In this document: one piece after another, positions 24,191 through 33,900 of the stretch | How positions within the stretch are numbered: position 1 is the first letter of the stretch | How the letters are laid out: every line of letters starts with the position of its first letter | NCBI RefSeq assembly: GCF_040222385.1 | Contig: NZ_JAVKDF010000039.1 | Coordinates: 272,358-336,357, forward strand | Reading direction: 5' to 3' | Origin: Imperialibacter sp040222385 | Lineage (GTDB): Bacteria > Bacteroidota > Bacteroidia > Cytophagales > Cyclobacteriaceae | Length of the DNA stretch: 64,000 bases | The notes under the pieces: generated by a model | Database searches by the model: none | What the model was told of the DNA's origin: nothing | The model's input: only the letters and a program-made list of their open reading frames with translations | Position numbers and translations under genes: made by a program

Positions 24191-25489
24191 ATGAAAACAT
24201 TTCATAAAATTCAATTGGTATTCATTGCCTTGACACTGATGGTGATCAATACCACATATGCCCAACAACCAGGCTTGCAGTATTTCAGGCCAAACGATAA
24301 AAACGGCCTGAATGTATTCGAGCCCTCAAAAGAGGATACAATCATCTTTGATGGCCTCAAAGTAAGAGTAGGCGGTGATTTCGCCATGCAATTTCAGGGC
24401 CTCAACCAAAGTAATGATGCAGGTACCTTGGTTGAGCTTGGTTCCGATTTCAATTTACCTTCAGCTAACCTCAACCTTGATGTACAGGTAATGGAAGGTG
24501 TTCGGATGCACCTCAGAACCTATCTTTCTTCCAGAGCACACAACGAAGCATGGATTAAGGGTGGATACATGAGAGTGGATAATCTTGACTTTGTTAAACC
24601 CGGGTTTCTGGAGGGAGTCATGAAATATACAAGCATCACCATAGGGCTAGATGAGTTTAACTATGGGGACGCACATTTCAGGAGAACAGACAATGCCAGA
24701 GGTATTTTCAACCCTTTTGTGGGAAACTATCTTATGGATGCATTCTCCACCGAAGCATTCGGAGAGATTACCGTTCAAAAGAATGGCTTATTGGCAGTGG
24801 TTGGGTTGACAAACGGTAAGCTCAATCAAAATGTAACGGTGAATGACAATACGGACAATAAGCCTTCTTTCTTCGGAAAGTTGGGATACGATAAACAACT
24901 GAACGAGGATCTGAGAGTACGATTGACCGGATCTTGGTACATCAATAAAGGAACCTCAACAGGCACATATCTGTATGGTGGTGACCGAGGAGGCTCCAGG
25001 TATTACAATGTGCTTTTTACAGTACCGGATGTGGATGGCAATACAGAAGGTGGCCCTCGTGATGGGCAGTTCAATGCCAGGTTCACAAAACTCACAGCCT
25101 TGCAGATTAACCCATTCATCAAGTACAAAGGCTTGGAGTTCTTTGGTATTTATGAGCTGGCTGATGGAAGCAATGAATTCACAACACCTCAAGCCGACAC
25201 AGAGGGTGCATTCACACAAATAGCCGCAGAGGTATTGTATAGGTTTGGAGCTGATGAACGTTTCTATCTTGGTGGCAGATACAATACAGTGAGTGGTAAG
25301 ATGCGTGAAAGTGCCACGGAAGATTTGGAAATCAGCAGGGTCAATTTTGGTGGAGGCTGGTATCTTTCAAAGAACGTTTTAACGAAAGTTGAGTACATGA
25401 AGCAGCAGTATGAAGGGAATGCCTGGACAGGGCGTTTTGCCGGGGCTGAGTTCAGTGGAGTCGTGGTTGAAGCGGTGATTAGTTTCTGA
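24191..25489 (+). CDS. Outer-membrane porin-like beta-barrel protein
   Basis: A 432-residue protein with a signal peptide (cleavage near TYAQ). The mature part alternates polar and aromatic residues as beta-barrel porins do and ends in a typical terminal strand (AGAEFSGVVVEAVISF, with a C-terminal Phe). The N-terminal part (LKVRVGGDFAMQFQGLN) resembles phosphate-selective-porin-like proteins. It probably lies in the outer membrane. The link to metal resistance is by location only. A strong terminator follows. Confidence 0.75.
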   Translation: MKTFHKIQLVFIALTLMVINTTYAQQPGLQYFRPNDKNGLNVFEPSKEDTIIFDGLKVRVGGDFAMQFQGLNQSNDAGTLVELGSDFNLPSANLNLDVQVMEGVRMHLRTYLSSRAHNEAWIKGGYMRVDNLDFVKPGFLEGVMKYTSITIGLDEFNYGDAHFRRTDNARGIFNPFVGNYLMDAFSTEAFGEITVQKNGLLAVVGLTNGKLNQNVTVNDNTDNKPSFFGKLGYDKQLNEDLRVRLTGSWYINKGTSTGTYLYGGDRGGSRYYNVLFTVPDVDGNTEGGPRDGQFNARFTKLTALQINPFIKYKGLEFFGIYELADGSNEFTTPQADTEGAFTQIAAEVLYRFGADERFYLGGRYNTVSGKMRESATEDLEISRVNFGGGWYLSKNVLTKVEYMKQQYEGNAWTGRFAGAEFSGVVVEAVISF

Positions 25490-25495
25490 CGGAAC

Positions 25496-25532
25496 TCCCG
25501 TGTGGGTGACTCATCCACACGGGATTCTTTTT
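25496..25532 (+). terminator. Rho-independent terminator after the porin-like gene
   Basis: TCCCGTGTGG (25496-25505) pairs with CCACACGGGA (25515-25524), 10 bp perfect with a 9-base loop, followed by TTCTTTTT. Confidence 0.88.
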
Positions 25533-25710
25533 ACTGCTGTGTAAAAGATAATGACTCCAAAAATAAGCATCAGCAAACTATGATTTTCCAATAGAAATAA
25601 AGCATGAACATCCACATGTTGAATTATTTGAAATGCAAACCGTCATTTTTGACGTTAAAATCGAACATTCTGAACTAAATTCCGTAAATTCGCATTAGAC
25701 TTTCTCCAAA

Positions 25711-26145
25711 GTGCAACGTTTTAGAAAAATATCGGCCATTATGCTTTCAGCCTTGGTGCTGCTCAGTTCCATGAGCTTCACCTTTGGCATGCATTTCTGT
25801 ATGGGCCAGCTAGAGAGCATTGCACTTTTTGCCGGGGCTGAGCCCTGCGAAATGGCCACTCAAAAATCCCCTTGTGCCAATGATAAGCATGATCCGGATT
25901 GTGAACACCAGCAGGTGACTAAAAAAGGTTGCTGTGAAGACCAAACTTTAGTAATTGAGGGTCATGAAGACCTTACGCAAGTGACCAAAGTTGCGGTTCC
26001 TGATTTTCAAATGATCGCAGTTATCTACGCTGTGGTTTCGTTTCTTTTTAGTGACACTACCGTTGATCACTATACGTTTAACGACTATTCCCCCCCTCTG
26101 ATTGAGCGTGACATACCTGTGCTCGTTCAGTCCTTCCTTATTTAA
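25711..26145 (+). CDS. HYC_CC_PP family exported small protein
   Basis: A 144-residue exported protein, GTG start at 25711 (ATG at 25741 is an alternative). It has a signal peptide, then MHFCMGQ, a Cys/His-rich loop (CANDKHDPDCEH), KKGCCEDQ, and the end YSPPLIERDIPVLVQSFLI. This is the complete H[FY]C...CC...PP pattern of the family. It lies about 110 bp upstream of the first CusA gene. A periplasmic copper-handling or envelope role is inferred from context. Confidence 0.82.
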   Translation: MQRFRKISAIMLSALVLLSSMSFTFGMHFCMGQLESIALFAGAEPCEMATQKSPCANDKHDPDCEHQQVTKKGCCEDQTLVIEGHEDLTQVTKVAVPDFQMIAVIYAVVSFLFSDTTVDHYTFNDYSPPLIERDIPVLVQSFLI

Positions 26146-26147
26146 GC

Positions 26148-26252
26148 ATTTCATTCAAATTTTTCTCTGAGTCGTAGTGTGTTGCTACGTCCCAAGTGCA
26201 TGCTTTGGCGTGCGCTTTTCTCAAAACAGTTTCAAAGAAAATTGAATGAAAT
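26148..26252 (+). repeat. Inverted repeat flanking the leader of cusA-1
   Basis: ATTTCATTCAA (26148-26158) is the perfect reverse complement of TTGAATGAAAT (26242-26252), the latter ending one base before the cusA ATG. The pairing would enclose 83 bases and could occlude the ribosome-binding region. Confidence 0.55.
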
Positions 26253-26253
26253 C

Positions 26254-29200
26254 ATGCTTAATAAAATCATTAAATACTTTCTTGAGAACAAGTTAGTTAC
26301 TGTTCTTATCCTCATAGGTTTTATTGCCTGGGGCATTGTAACGGCACCATTTGGCTGGCAGGTGGGTGCATTGCCCTCCGATCCTGTACCGGTTGATGCC
26401 ATTCCTGATATTGGCGAAAACCAGCAGATCGTCTTTACCCAGTGGCAAGGCCGGTCGCCACAAGACATAGAAGACCAAATTTCGTATCCGTTGACTACCT
26501 ATTTACTAGGTATCCCGGGCGTAAAATCCATCCGAAGCACTTCGATTTTTGGCTTCTCCAGCATCTTTATCATTTTTAGTGAAGATGTAGAGTTTTACTG
26601 GTCTCGCTCACGAATTATCGAGAAGCTCAATGCCCTACCCAGGGATTTGTTACCCGAAGGGGTGCAGCCCGCCCTTGGCCCTGATGCAACAGCCCTTGGT
26701 CAGGTGTACTGGTACACCATTGAAGGCCGGGACAAACAAGGCAACCCTACAGGTGGTTGGGATTTGCACGAAATACGCACCGTCCAGGATTTCTACGTGA
26801 AATATGGATTGAACGCCACAGAAGGTGTATCGGAGGTAGCATCCATTGGTGGGTTTATACAGGAGTATCAGATTGACGTCAATCCCGATGCTCTGAAGGC
26901 TTACAATATCCCGCTACATAAAGTGATGCAGGCCGTACTTAAATCCAACCGGGATGTAGGTGCCAAAACCATCGAAATCAACCAGGCAGAGTACCTAGTC
27001 CGGGGATTGGGCTATATCAAAAAAGTAGAAGACATTGAAAAGGCGGTAGTGGCCGTTCATGATAATGTACCCATCCGTATTAAAGACATTGGTGTAGTTA
27101 CGTTGGGTCCTGCTACCCGAAGGGGGTTACTGGACAAAGGAGGAGCCGAGGTAGTAGGTGGTGTCGTTGTGGCCCGTTTTGGAGCCAATCCTTTGCAGGT
27201 CATCAACAATGTAAAGGCGAAAATCGATGAAATCGCTCCTGGGTTACCAAAAAAGACCCTGGCCAATGGCGTGGAAAGCCAACTTACCATTGTCCCCTTC
27301 TACGATCGCTCCGAACTTATTTACGAGACCCTGGGCACGCTTGAAGAAGCCCTGTCGCTGGAAATTCTGATTTCCATTCTAGTAGTGATCGTGATGGTGT
27401 ATAACCTGCGGGCATCTTTCCTTATTTCCAGTCTTTTGCCGATAGCTGTGCTCATGGTCTTTATTGCCATGCGCTACTTTGGTGTAGATGCCAATATTGT
27501 AGCCTTGTCGGGTATCGCCATTGCCATCGGTACAATGGTGGATCTGGGTATTATCCTATCAGAAAATATTATCAAACACCTGGATGAAGCACCCCCCGGC
27601 CAAAAACTGATCGATACCATTTACAACGGTGCTTCAGAAGTCAGTTCTGCCATTCTAACCGCAGTATCTACCACCATAGTGAGTTTCATTCCCGTATTTA
27701 CTATGCAAGCTGCCGAAGGGAAACTTTTTGGCCCCCTCGCTTTCACCAAAACGTTTGCCCTCGTGGCGGCACTTATTGTTTCCTTATTGATTTTGCCCAC
27801 ACTAGCCCATTGGTTTTTCGGAGCAAGGATCAAAAGTAAAAAGATTCAAAAATGGCTGAATATCGTACTGCTACCTGTAGGTGTTGCCTGCCTTTTTCTC
27901 GGACAGGTATGGGCAGGAATGATGCTGTTGGCCTTTGGCATTGCCGGAACTTTGAAGTCACTCAGAAGGGAACCAGGCAAAGATGTCGGAACTATCGAAC
28001 CATCAACAAATCAGCCCGTCAAACCATTGTTCTTTCAGACCATTAGCAAATCCGCAAATTGGGTTTTAAATCATGCTGAAATTTTTATAGTCGTTATTGG
28101 TGTGGTATGGCTACTGGCCAAATACTGGTTGCCACTGGGCGCAAGTAAAAGCCTCCTGCTCAATGTTATTTTTGTCACTATGCTGGTCGGCCTTATTTTG
28201 GGGGCATTCTCCCTGCTGGAGCATTTTTACAAACCCATACTCAAGTGGTGTCTGGATCATAAAGGCACTTTCCTCACCATCCCTTCCTTTCTGATCCTAT
28301 TAGGGGCAACCACCTGGATAGGGTTCAATTCCGTCTTTGGATTTGTGGCAAAGGGGTTTGATGTAGTGAACTGGGATGTACGTACCACTAAAGTATGGTC
28401 TGGGTTAACGGAAGCTTTCCCTGGTGTAGGTAAAGAATTTATGCCATCCCTTAATGAGGGCAGCTTCCTGCTGATGCCTACATCCATGCCGCATTCGGGA
28501 CTTGAATACAACCGCAAGGTGCTTGGGCAATTGGATATGCTTCTTACCAATATTCCTGAAGTGGAATTAGCTGTTGGCAAACTGGGGCGGGTGGAATCCG
28601 CACTTGACCCGGCACCTATCTCTATGTATGAAAATGTCATCAACTATAAACCGGAATATATGCTCAATGAAAAAGGGCACAGGGTGCGGTTTAAAGTGGA
28701 CAGGAAGGACGGTTTCATACTCGAAAGCGGTGATACACTTTCCAATGAGGAAGCCTTAACCCAGGGAGTGACGTATCAAGACTTAATACCAGATGACAAT
28801 GGGAATTATTTTCGTAACTGGCGTCCCAACATCAAATCACCGGATGACATTTGGGATGAAATAGTACAGGTGAGCAAGATACCTGGCGTCACTTCTGCAC
28901 CCAGGCTACAGCCGATAGAAACTCGGCTGGTTATGCTTCAAACGGGTATGAGGGCACCCATGGGTATTAAAGTCTATGGTCCTGATCTGAAAACCATTGA
29001 ACAATTCGGGTTGGAGCTGGAGGAAATACTAAAAGGAGTGCCTTCGGTAAAGGCAGAAGCGGTATTTGCCGACCGGATCGTGGGAAAACCCTACCTGCAC
29101 CTCAATATCAATCGGGATGAGATCTCCAGATATGGCTTGAATGTAGAAGATGTACAGCAAACAATAGAAACAGCTATTGGCGGCATGAAGATCACCTCAA

Positions 29201-30135
29201 CAGTGGAAGGCCGGGAACGCTTTCCGGTGAGGGTACGCTATCCACGTGAATTGCGTGACGATCCCGAGTCGTTAGGCAAAATCCTGATACCTACTCCAAC
29301 AGGGGCACAAATACCCATTTCGCAGATTGTTGATTTTGAATACGTTCGTGGGCCCCAGGCTATTAAAAGCGAAGAGACCTTTTTGGTAGGCTATGTACTC
29401 TTTGATAAGCGAGATGGATTTTCAGAAGTGGGGGTGGTAAATGCTGCCCAAAAAACCATTCTGGACAAAATTGACGCTGGAGAATTAAGTGTTCCGGAAG
29501 GGATCAGCTATAAATTCTCAGGGAGCTATGAAAACCAGGTTCGGGCAGAAAAGCGTTTGGCCATCATCGTTCCTTTGGTCTTAGCCACTGTATTTCTCAT
29601 CCTCTACTTCCAGTTTAAGTCAGTCAGTACCTCCCTGATGGTATTTACAGGTATTGCCATGGCCTTTAGCGGTGGTTTTTTGATGCTTTGGCTCTACGGG
29701 CAGGATTGGTTTGCTGATTTCTCCATCTTCGGTACCAACATGAGGGATCTGTTCCAAATGCATACCGTCAATTTGAGTGTGGCCGTTTGGGTAGGATTCA
29801 TTGCCCTCTTTGGCATTGCCACAGATGACGGGGTATTAATAGCCACTTATCTGGATCAGAGCTTTGAGCGAAACCGACCTGGTACTTTAAAAGAAGTCAG
29901 AGAGGCAGTAGTAGAGGCTGGGCTGAGGAGGATAAGACCCGCCTTGATGACGGTTTCTACTACAATGATAGCCTTGTTGCCCGTGCTCACCTCTACCGGA
30001 CGTGGTGCGGACATTATGATCCCCATGGCGATCCCCTCCTTCGGAGGAATGGCGTTTGCCCTGGTGAGCATTTTTATTGTGCCGGTACTATACAGCTATC
30101 GTGAAGAAAGAAAATTAAACAAGACACAACCATGA
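26254..30135 (+). CDS. cusA: CusA/CzcA-family heavy-metal RND efflux pump (first copy)
   Basis: A 1293-residue inner-membrane RND transporter. The start MLNKIIKYFLENKLVTVL is the standard CusA N-terminus, so ATG 26254 is preferred over 26179. About twelve membrane spans fall in two halves; ATDDGVLIATY and SGIAIAIGTMVDLGIILSEN carry the acidic proton-relay residues in the fourth spans. It is longer than E. coli CusA (about 1050), because of extra hydrophobic segments after residue about 530 and an enlarged periplasmic loop. It exports Cu(I)/Ag(I) or a similar ion. The TolC gene overlaps its end by 4 bp (ATGA). Confidence 0.93.
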   Translation: MLNKIIKYFLENKLVTVLILIGFIAWGIVTAPFGWQVGALPSDPVPVDAIPDIGENQQIVFTQWQGRSPQDIEDQISYPLTTYLLGIPGVKSIRSTSIFGFSSIFIIFSEDVEFYWSRSRIIEKLNALPRDLLPEGVQPALGPDATALGQVYWYTIEGRDKQGNPTGGWDLHEIRTVQDFYVKYGLNATEGVSEVASIGGFIQEYQIDVNPDALKAYNIPLHKVMQAVLKSNRDVGAKTIEINQAEYLVRGLGYIKKVEDIEKAVVAVHDNVPIRIKDIGVVTLGPATRRGLLDKGGAEVVGGVVVARFGANPLQVINNVKAKIDEIAPGLPKKTLANGVESQLTIVPFYDRSELIYETLGTLEEALSLEILISILVVIVMVYNLRASFLISSLLPIAVLMVFIAMRYFGVDANIVALSGIAIAIGTMVDLGIILSENIIKHLDEAPPGQKLIDTIYNGASEVSSAILTAVSTTIVSFIPVFTMQAAEGKLFGPLAFTKTFALVAALIVSLLILPTLAHWFFGARIKSKKIQKWLNIVLLPVGVACLFLGQVWAGMMLLAFGIAGTLKSLRREPGKDVGTIEPSTNQPVKPLFFQTISKSANWVLNHAEIFIVVIGVVWLLAKYWLPLGASKSLLLNVIFVTMLVGLILGAFSLLEHFYKPILKWCLDHKGTFLTIPSFLILLGATTWIGFNSVFGFVAKGFDVVNWDVRTTKVWSGLTEAFPGVGKEFMPSLNEGSFLLMPTSMPHSGLEYNRKVLGQLDMLLTNIPEVELAVGKLGRVESALDPAPISMYENVINYKPEYMLNEKGHRVRFKVDRKDGFILESGDTLSNEEALTQGVTYQDLIPDDNGNYFRNWRPNIKSPDDIWDEIVQVSKIPGVTSAPRLQPIETRLVMLQTGMRAPMGIKVYGPDLKTIEQFGLELEEILKGVPSVKAEAVFADRIVGKPYLHLNINRDEISRYGLNVEDVQQTIETAIGGMKITSTVEGRERFPVRVRYPRELRDDPESLGKILIPTPTGAQIPISQIVDFEYVRGPQAIKSEETFLVGYVLFDKRDGFSEVGVVNAAQKTILDKIDAGELSVPEGISYKFSGSYENQVRAEKRLAIIVPLVLATVFLILYFQFKSVSTSLMVFTGIAMAFSGGFLMLWLYGQDWFADFSIFGTNMRDLFQMHTVNLSVAVWVGFIALFGIATDDGVLIATYLDQSFERNRPGTLKEVREAVVEAGLRRIRPALMTVSTTMIALLPVLTSTGRGADIMIPMAIPSFGGMAFALVSIFIVPVLYSYREERKLNKTQP

Positions 30136-31364
30136 AGATAATTGTAAATATCATACTACTTGTTTTTCTCGGAACGAGTGTGGGTCAAGCTCAGACCCTG
30201 GATGACTATTTCAAAATAGCAGCCCAAAACAATCCGGGGTTGCAATCGAAATACAAAGAGTTTGAAGCAGCATTACAAAAAGTAGATCAGGTCAGTACGC
30301 TACCTGACCCCTCATTTTCTTTTGGGTATTTTATTTCCCCGGTAGAAACCAGAGTGGGTCCGCAAAGGGCTCGGTTTTCATTGACCCAGATGTTCCCCTG
30401 GTTTGGTACACTCAGAGCGCAAGGAGATGCCGCTGCTTTAATGGCGGAAGCAAAGTACCAGTCCTTTCTGGATGCTCGTAACAAACTATATTATCAAGTT
30501 GCGGCAGCATACTATCCACTATACGAACTGAACCAGTGGAAGAAGATTGAGAAGGAAAATATCGACATCCTGCAATCCTATAAAACCATTTCCAATTCAA
30601 AATTTAAAAATGGAACCGGTACCATGGTGGATGTACTCCGGGTGGATATCATGCTTAAAGATGCCACCACGAATCTGAGCATCCTGGATCAGAAAGAAAA
30701 ACCACTAATCACCACTTTCAACAAGCTGCTGGACAGAAGTGAAAATGATCCGGTGGTAGTAAGCGATTCCTTATTGGCAGAATCTTTAGCCGATGATTTC
30801 CGAAAGGACTCTTTGCTGACCAATAATCCGGTGTTGAATGCACTGGATCTTAGAATAAAAGCAAGTGTAGCGCAAGAACAAGCTGCCATAAAGCAGGGGC
30901 TTCCAAAACTGGGTATTGGTCTGGATTATGTGATGGTAGGCGAACGAACAGACATGGTATTACCTGACAATGGAAAGGACGTGTTGATGCCTATGGTTTC
31001 GGTCAGTATCCCCATTTTCAGGAATAAGTACAAAGCCGCTGTAAAAGAAGCACAGCTGATGCAAGAAAGCTATTCCCTGCAAAAGGATGAATACGCCAAT
31101 TCTCTTACTTCCGGCTATGAAATGGCCTGGTTTGAAATACGGCAACAACAAGAGCTGCTTCAGCTATACGACCAGCAGATACAGGAGTCAGAACAAGCCT
31201 TAAACCTCTTGTTTACTGCCTATGGCAACTCTGGAAAAGAGTTTGAAGAAGTATTGCGCATGCAACAGCAGCTTCTAAAATATGAAAAAATGAAAGCCTC
31301 AGCAGAAGTCCAATATCAAGTTGCAGTGGCCAAACTCAATTATTTGACAGCAAAATCCTATTAA
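30132..31364 (+). CDS. TolC-family outer-membrane efflux protein (CusC-like)
   Basis: A 410-residue outer-membrane channel with a signal peptide (cleavage near GQAQ). Two repeats of the long-helix TolC architecture are seen (for example AAQNNPGLQSKYKEFEAA, and RMQQQLLKYEKMKASAEVQY near the end). It is translationally coupled to the upstream CusA gene (ATGA) and followed after 1 bp by the CusB gene, forming a complete CusABC system. Confidence 0.92.
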   Translation: MKIIVNIILLVFLGTSVGQAQTLDDYFKIAAQNNPGLQSKYKEFEAALQKVDQVSTLPDPSFSFGYFISPVETRVGPQRARFSLTQMFPWFGTLRAQGDAAALMAEAKYQSFLDARNKLYYQVAAAYYPLYELNQWKKIEKENIDILQSYKTISNSKFKNGTGTMVDVLRVDIMLKDATTNLSILDQKEKPLITTFNKLLDRSENDPVVVSDSLLAESLADDFRKDSLLTNNPVLNALDLRIKASVAQEQAAIKQGLPKLGIGLDYVMVGERTDMVLPDNGKDVLMPMVSVSIPIFRNKYKAAVKEAQLMQESYSLQKDEYANSLTSGYEMAWFEIRQQQELLQLYDQQIQESEQALNLLFTAYGNSGKEFEEVLRMQQQLLKYEKMKASAEVQYQVAVAKLNYLTAKSY

Positions 31365-31365
31365 A

Positions 31366-33168
31366 ATGAAAACGAATAGAAAAACAATAATCATAGCATT
31401 ATCAACACTGGCAATAGGACTATTGCTGGGGTGGTTGATTTTTGGTGGTTCGTCTGAAGGCAAAACGGATGAAGAGCACCAGCACACTACGGAAGTTGCA
31501 GGTGAGGCTGTCTGGACTTGCTCCATGCACCCTCAGATCCGTCAAAGTGAACCGGGGGATTGCCCTATTTGTGGAATGGATTTAATTCCGCTAGATAATG
31601 AGCAAGATGAACAACTTGACCCCATGGCGATATCCATGTCGCCAACGGCCATGCAATTGGCAAACGTGAGTACTGCCGTGGTGGGCACCATGAATCCGGT
31701 AAAAATGGTCCGCCTGAACGGAAAAGTACAGGCTGATGAGCGTTTGGTTTATTCCCAATCTTCTCACATACCCGGGAGGATAGAAAAACTGACAGTCAAT
31801 TTTACCGGTGAATTTTTGCGAAAAGGTCAAACGATCGCTGCTGTTTACTCACCTGATCTGGTCACCGCTCAGGAGGAATTGTTTGAAGCGCAAAAAATCA
31901 AAGAAACGCAACCGCAGCTTTTCAGTGCCGCAAAGGAAAAATTGAAAAACTGGAAGCTGTCAGACTCCCAAATTGATGAGATTATCCAAAGAGGAAGCAT
32001 AAAGGAAGAATTTGCCATTACAGCAGATGTTTCTGGTTATGTGACTGAGAAAAAAGTAAACCTGGGTGACTATGTGCGCAAAGGCGAGGCAATCTATGAA
32101 ATTGCGGATCTCTCAAAAGTATGGCTATTGTTTGATGTATATGAATCAGACATGTCCTGGATCAACAAAGGAGACAAGGTAAGTTTCACCATCGCTTCTT
32201 TACCCGGTGAAACATTTTCGGGTAAAGTAAGCTACCTCGATCCTGTGATCGACCCGAAAACAAGGGTCGCCAAAGCGAGAGTAGAAATCTCCAATGCAGG
32301 TCAGCGACTCAAGCCTGAAATGTTTGCCTCCGGCACAGTAGAAGCAACCTTACCTGCTAAGTCAGACAAACTTGTGGTTCCTAAAACCGCTGTGATGTGG
32401 ACTGGAAAGCGGTCGGTAGTCTATGTAAAAAGCACTTCGGGCAAAGGAGTCAGTTTCCTCATGCGTGATGTGACATTAGGTGCTGCATTGGGGGAAAGCT
32501 TCATCGTAGAAAATGGATTACAGGAAGGGGATGAAATAGCGGTGAATGGCACATTTAGCATAGATGCTGCTGCTCAGCTGGCTGGCAAGCCAAGCATGAT
32601 GCGGCCTGAAGGAGGAGTTGCCATGACGGGTCACAGCAATCATGGCGGTACTGCTGCGCCTGAATCTGCTACCCAGTCCGATCATGCCACCCATCAGGGC
32701 AAACCCAAAGAACTTGCGATTAGTGACCAAGCGAAAACCGCTCTTCGACCGGTTTATATGGCCTATATGGCTATGAAAGATGCATTGAGTTTAGATGATT
32801 TAGCTGCCGGCCAAAAAGCATCCGCTGATGTAAGCAAGTCCCTTTCAGCAATCAACATGTCGCTCTTTCCCGGAGAGTCACATGATGTGTGGATGAAATA
32901 CAGCAGCGATATGGGTAATGCCTTGCAACACATACCTCATCAAAAAAGCCTGGATGAAGTGCGAAAATCCTTTCAGCAAGTCTCAAACATTTTAATTGCC
33001 ATGAGCCAGGCGTTCAATCCGATGGATGAGCCATTGTATGTGGATTTCTGCCCAATGGCAGATGACAACAAAGGAGCCTATTGGCTAAGCCTGTCTGAGG
33101 TGATCAAAAACCCATACTTCGGTGAAGCTATGCTATCATGTGGTGAAGTAAAATCAATAATAAAATGA
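31366..33168 (+). CDS. cusB: CusB-type periplasmic adaptor with metal-binding and DUF3347 domains
   Basis: A 600-residue adaptor. An N-terminal membrane anchor (about 9-28) is followed by a heavy-metal-binding domain (WTCSMHPQI and CPICGMDLIPL, about 50-77). The lipoyl/hairpin/beta-barrel adaptor core spans about 100-400. A His-rich linker (GHSNHGG, HATHQGK) leads to a C-terminal DUF3347 domain (about 450-600, VDFCPMADDNKGAYWL, NPYFGEAMLSCG). It hands Cu/Ag to the CusA pump. The DUF3347 domain is duplicated as a separate gene 140 bp downstream. Confidence 0.92.
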   Translation: MKTNRKTIIIALSTLAIGLLLGWLIFGGSSEGKTDEEHQHTTEVAGEAVWTCSMHPQIRQSEPGDCPICGMDLIPLDNEQDEQLDPMAISMSPTAMQLANVSTAVVGTMNPVKMVRLNGKVQADERLVYSQSSHIPGRIEKLTVNFTGEFLRKGQTIAAVYSPDLVTAQEELFEAQKIKETQPQLFSAAKEKLKNWKLSDSQIDEIIQRGSIKEEFAITADVSGYVTEKKVNLGDYVRKGEAIYEIADLSKVWLLFDVYESDMSWINKGDKVSFTIASLPGETFSGKVSYLDPVIDPKTRVAKARVEISNAGQRLKPEMFASGTVEATLPAKSDKLVVPKTAVMWTGKRSVVYVKSTSGKGVSFLMRDVTLGAALGESFIVENGLQEGDEIAVNGTFSIDAAAQLAGKPSMMRPEGGVAMTGHSNHGGTAAPESATQSDHATHQGKPKELAISDQAKTALRPVYMAYMAMKDALSLDDLAAGQKASADVSKSLSAINMSLFPGESHDVWMKYSSDMGNALQHIPHQKSLDEVRKSFQQVSNILIAMSQAFNPMDEPLYVDFCPMADDNKGAYWLSLSEVIKNPYFGEAMLSCGEVKSIIK

Positions 33169-33296
33169 AGGAATGCTGTAAAACCGGGGATGAAAAAACC
33201 CCCTCAACAATAAAAAAATGGGTCAGCCGGATTACTTGGGGAATAGTCATTCTTCTAGTCACTGGTTTAGCCCTGATTCAAGTATTTAACCTTTAA
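33165..33296 (+). CDS. Tiny single-span membrane protein coupled to cusB
   Basis: A 43-residue frame starting in the cusB stop (ATGA overlap, 33165-33168). It begins MKECCKTGDEK, a vicinal Cys pair, and has one membrane span (WGIVILLVTGLALIQVF). The start overlap and the Cys pair support a real gene. It may be a small accessory subunit of the efflux system. No family is recognised. Confidence 0.65.
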   Translation: MKECCKTGDEKTPSTIKKWVSRITWGIVILLVTGLALIQVFNL

Positions 33297-33308
33297 ACAA
33301 ATAGAAAA

Positions 33309-33821
33309 ATGAAAAAAACAATGATCATGCTATGTCTGGCTTTAGTAAGCTGGGGAGCAACCGCACAACACGACCATGCAGCACATGGTGCACAATCAAG
33401 TACCCAACAGATGGAGCCCATGTTCAAAGACAAGGCACTGGGTTCTTCCTACACGCACTACATTCATTTGAAGAATGCTTTGGTGGCATCTGATTTTCAG
33501 AAAGCAAAATCAGCTTCTGAAGCTTTGGTGAAAGCGATTCACAATGTAAAGGGAAGTGATAAAGTCCATGCAGAGGCGGCCAAAGTTGCGCAGGCAGGTT
33601 CACTGGAAAACCAGCGAAAGGCTTTTACCGCCTTAAGCAATGAGGTGGCCACTTTGGTGAAGGGTGCTGATATCAGCATGGGAGAACTCTATCTGGAATA
33701 CTGCCCCATGGCCAACGGCAACACCGGAGGCTATTGGCTATCCAACGAAAAGGAAATCCGCAATCCCTACTTCGGTGACCAAATGCTGAAATGCGGGAGT
33801 GTAAAAGAGACAATAAACTAA
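33309..33821 (+). CDS. DUF3347 domain exported protein
   Basis: A 170-residue exported protein (signal peptide to about residue 19, then HDHAAHGAQ). The DUF3347 domain covers about 45-170. Its end (YLEYCPMANGNTGGYWLS, NPYFGDQMLKCG) closely parallels the C-terminus of the CusB protein just upstream. The conserved Cys, Met and His suggest copper binding. It is probably a free periplasmic copper carrier in the Cus system, arisen by duplication of the CusB tail or the reverse. Confidence 0.88.
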   Translation: MKKTMIMLCLALVSWGATAQHDHAAHGAQSSTQQMEPMFKDKALGSSYTHYIHLKNALVASDFQKAKSASEALVKAIHNVKGSDKVHAEAAKVAQAGSLENQRKAFTALSNEVATLVKGADISMGELYLEYCPMANGNTGGYWLSNEKEIRNPYFGDQMLKCGSVKETIN

Positions 33822-33900
33822 CACAAGTCCTAGTACTATTGATGGGGTCAACTCATATGGTTAAGCCCGATCCTGACACTAGGCACAAACACAATGAGAA

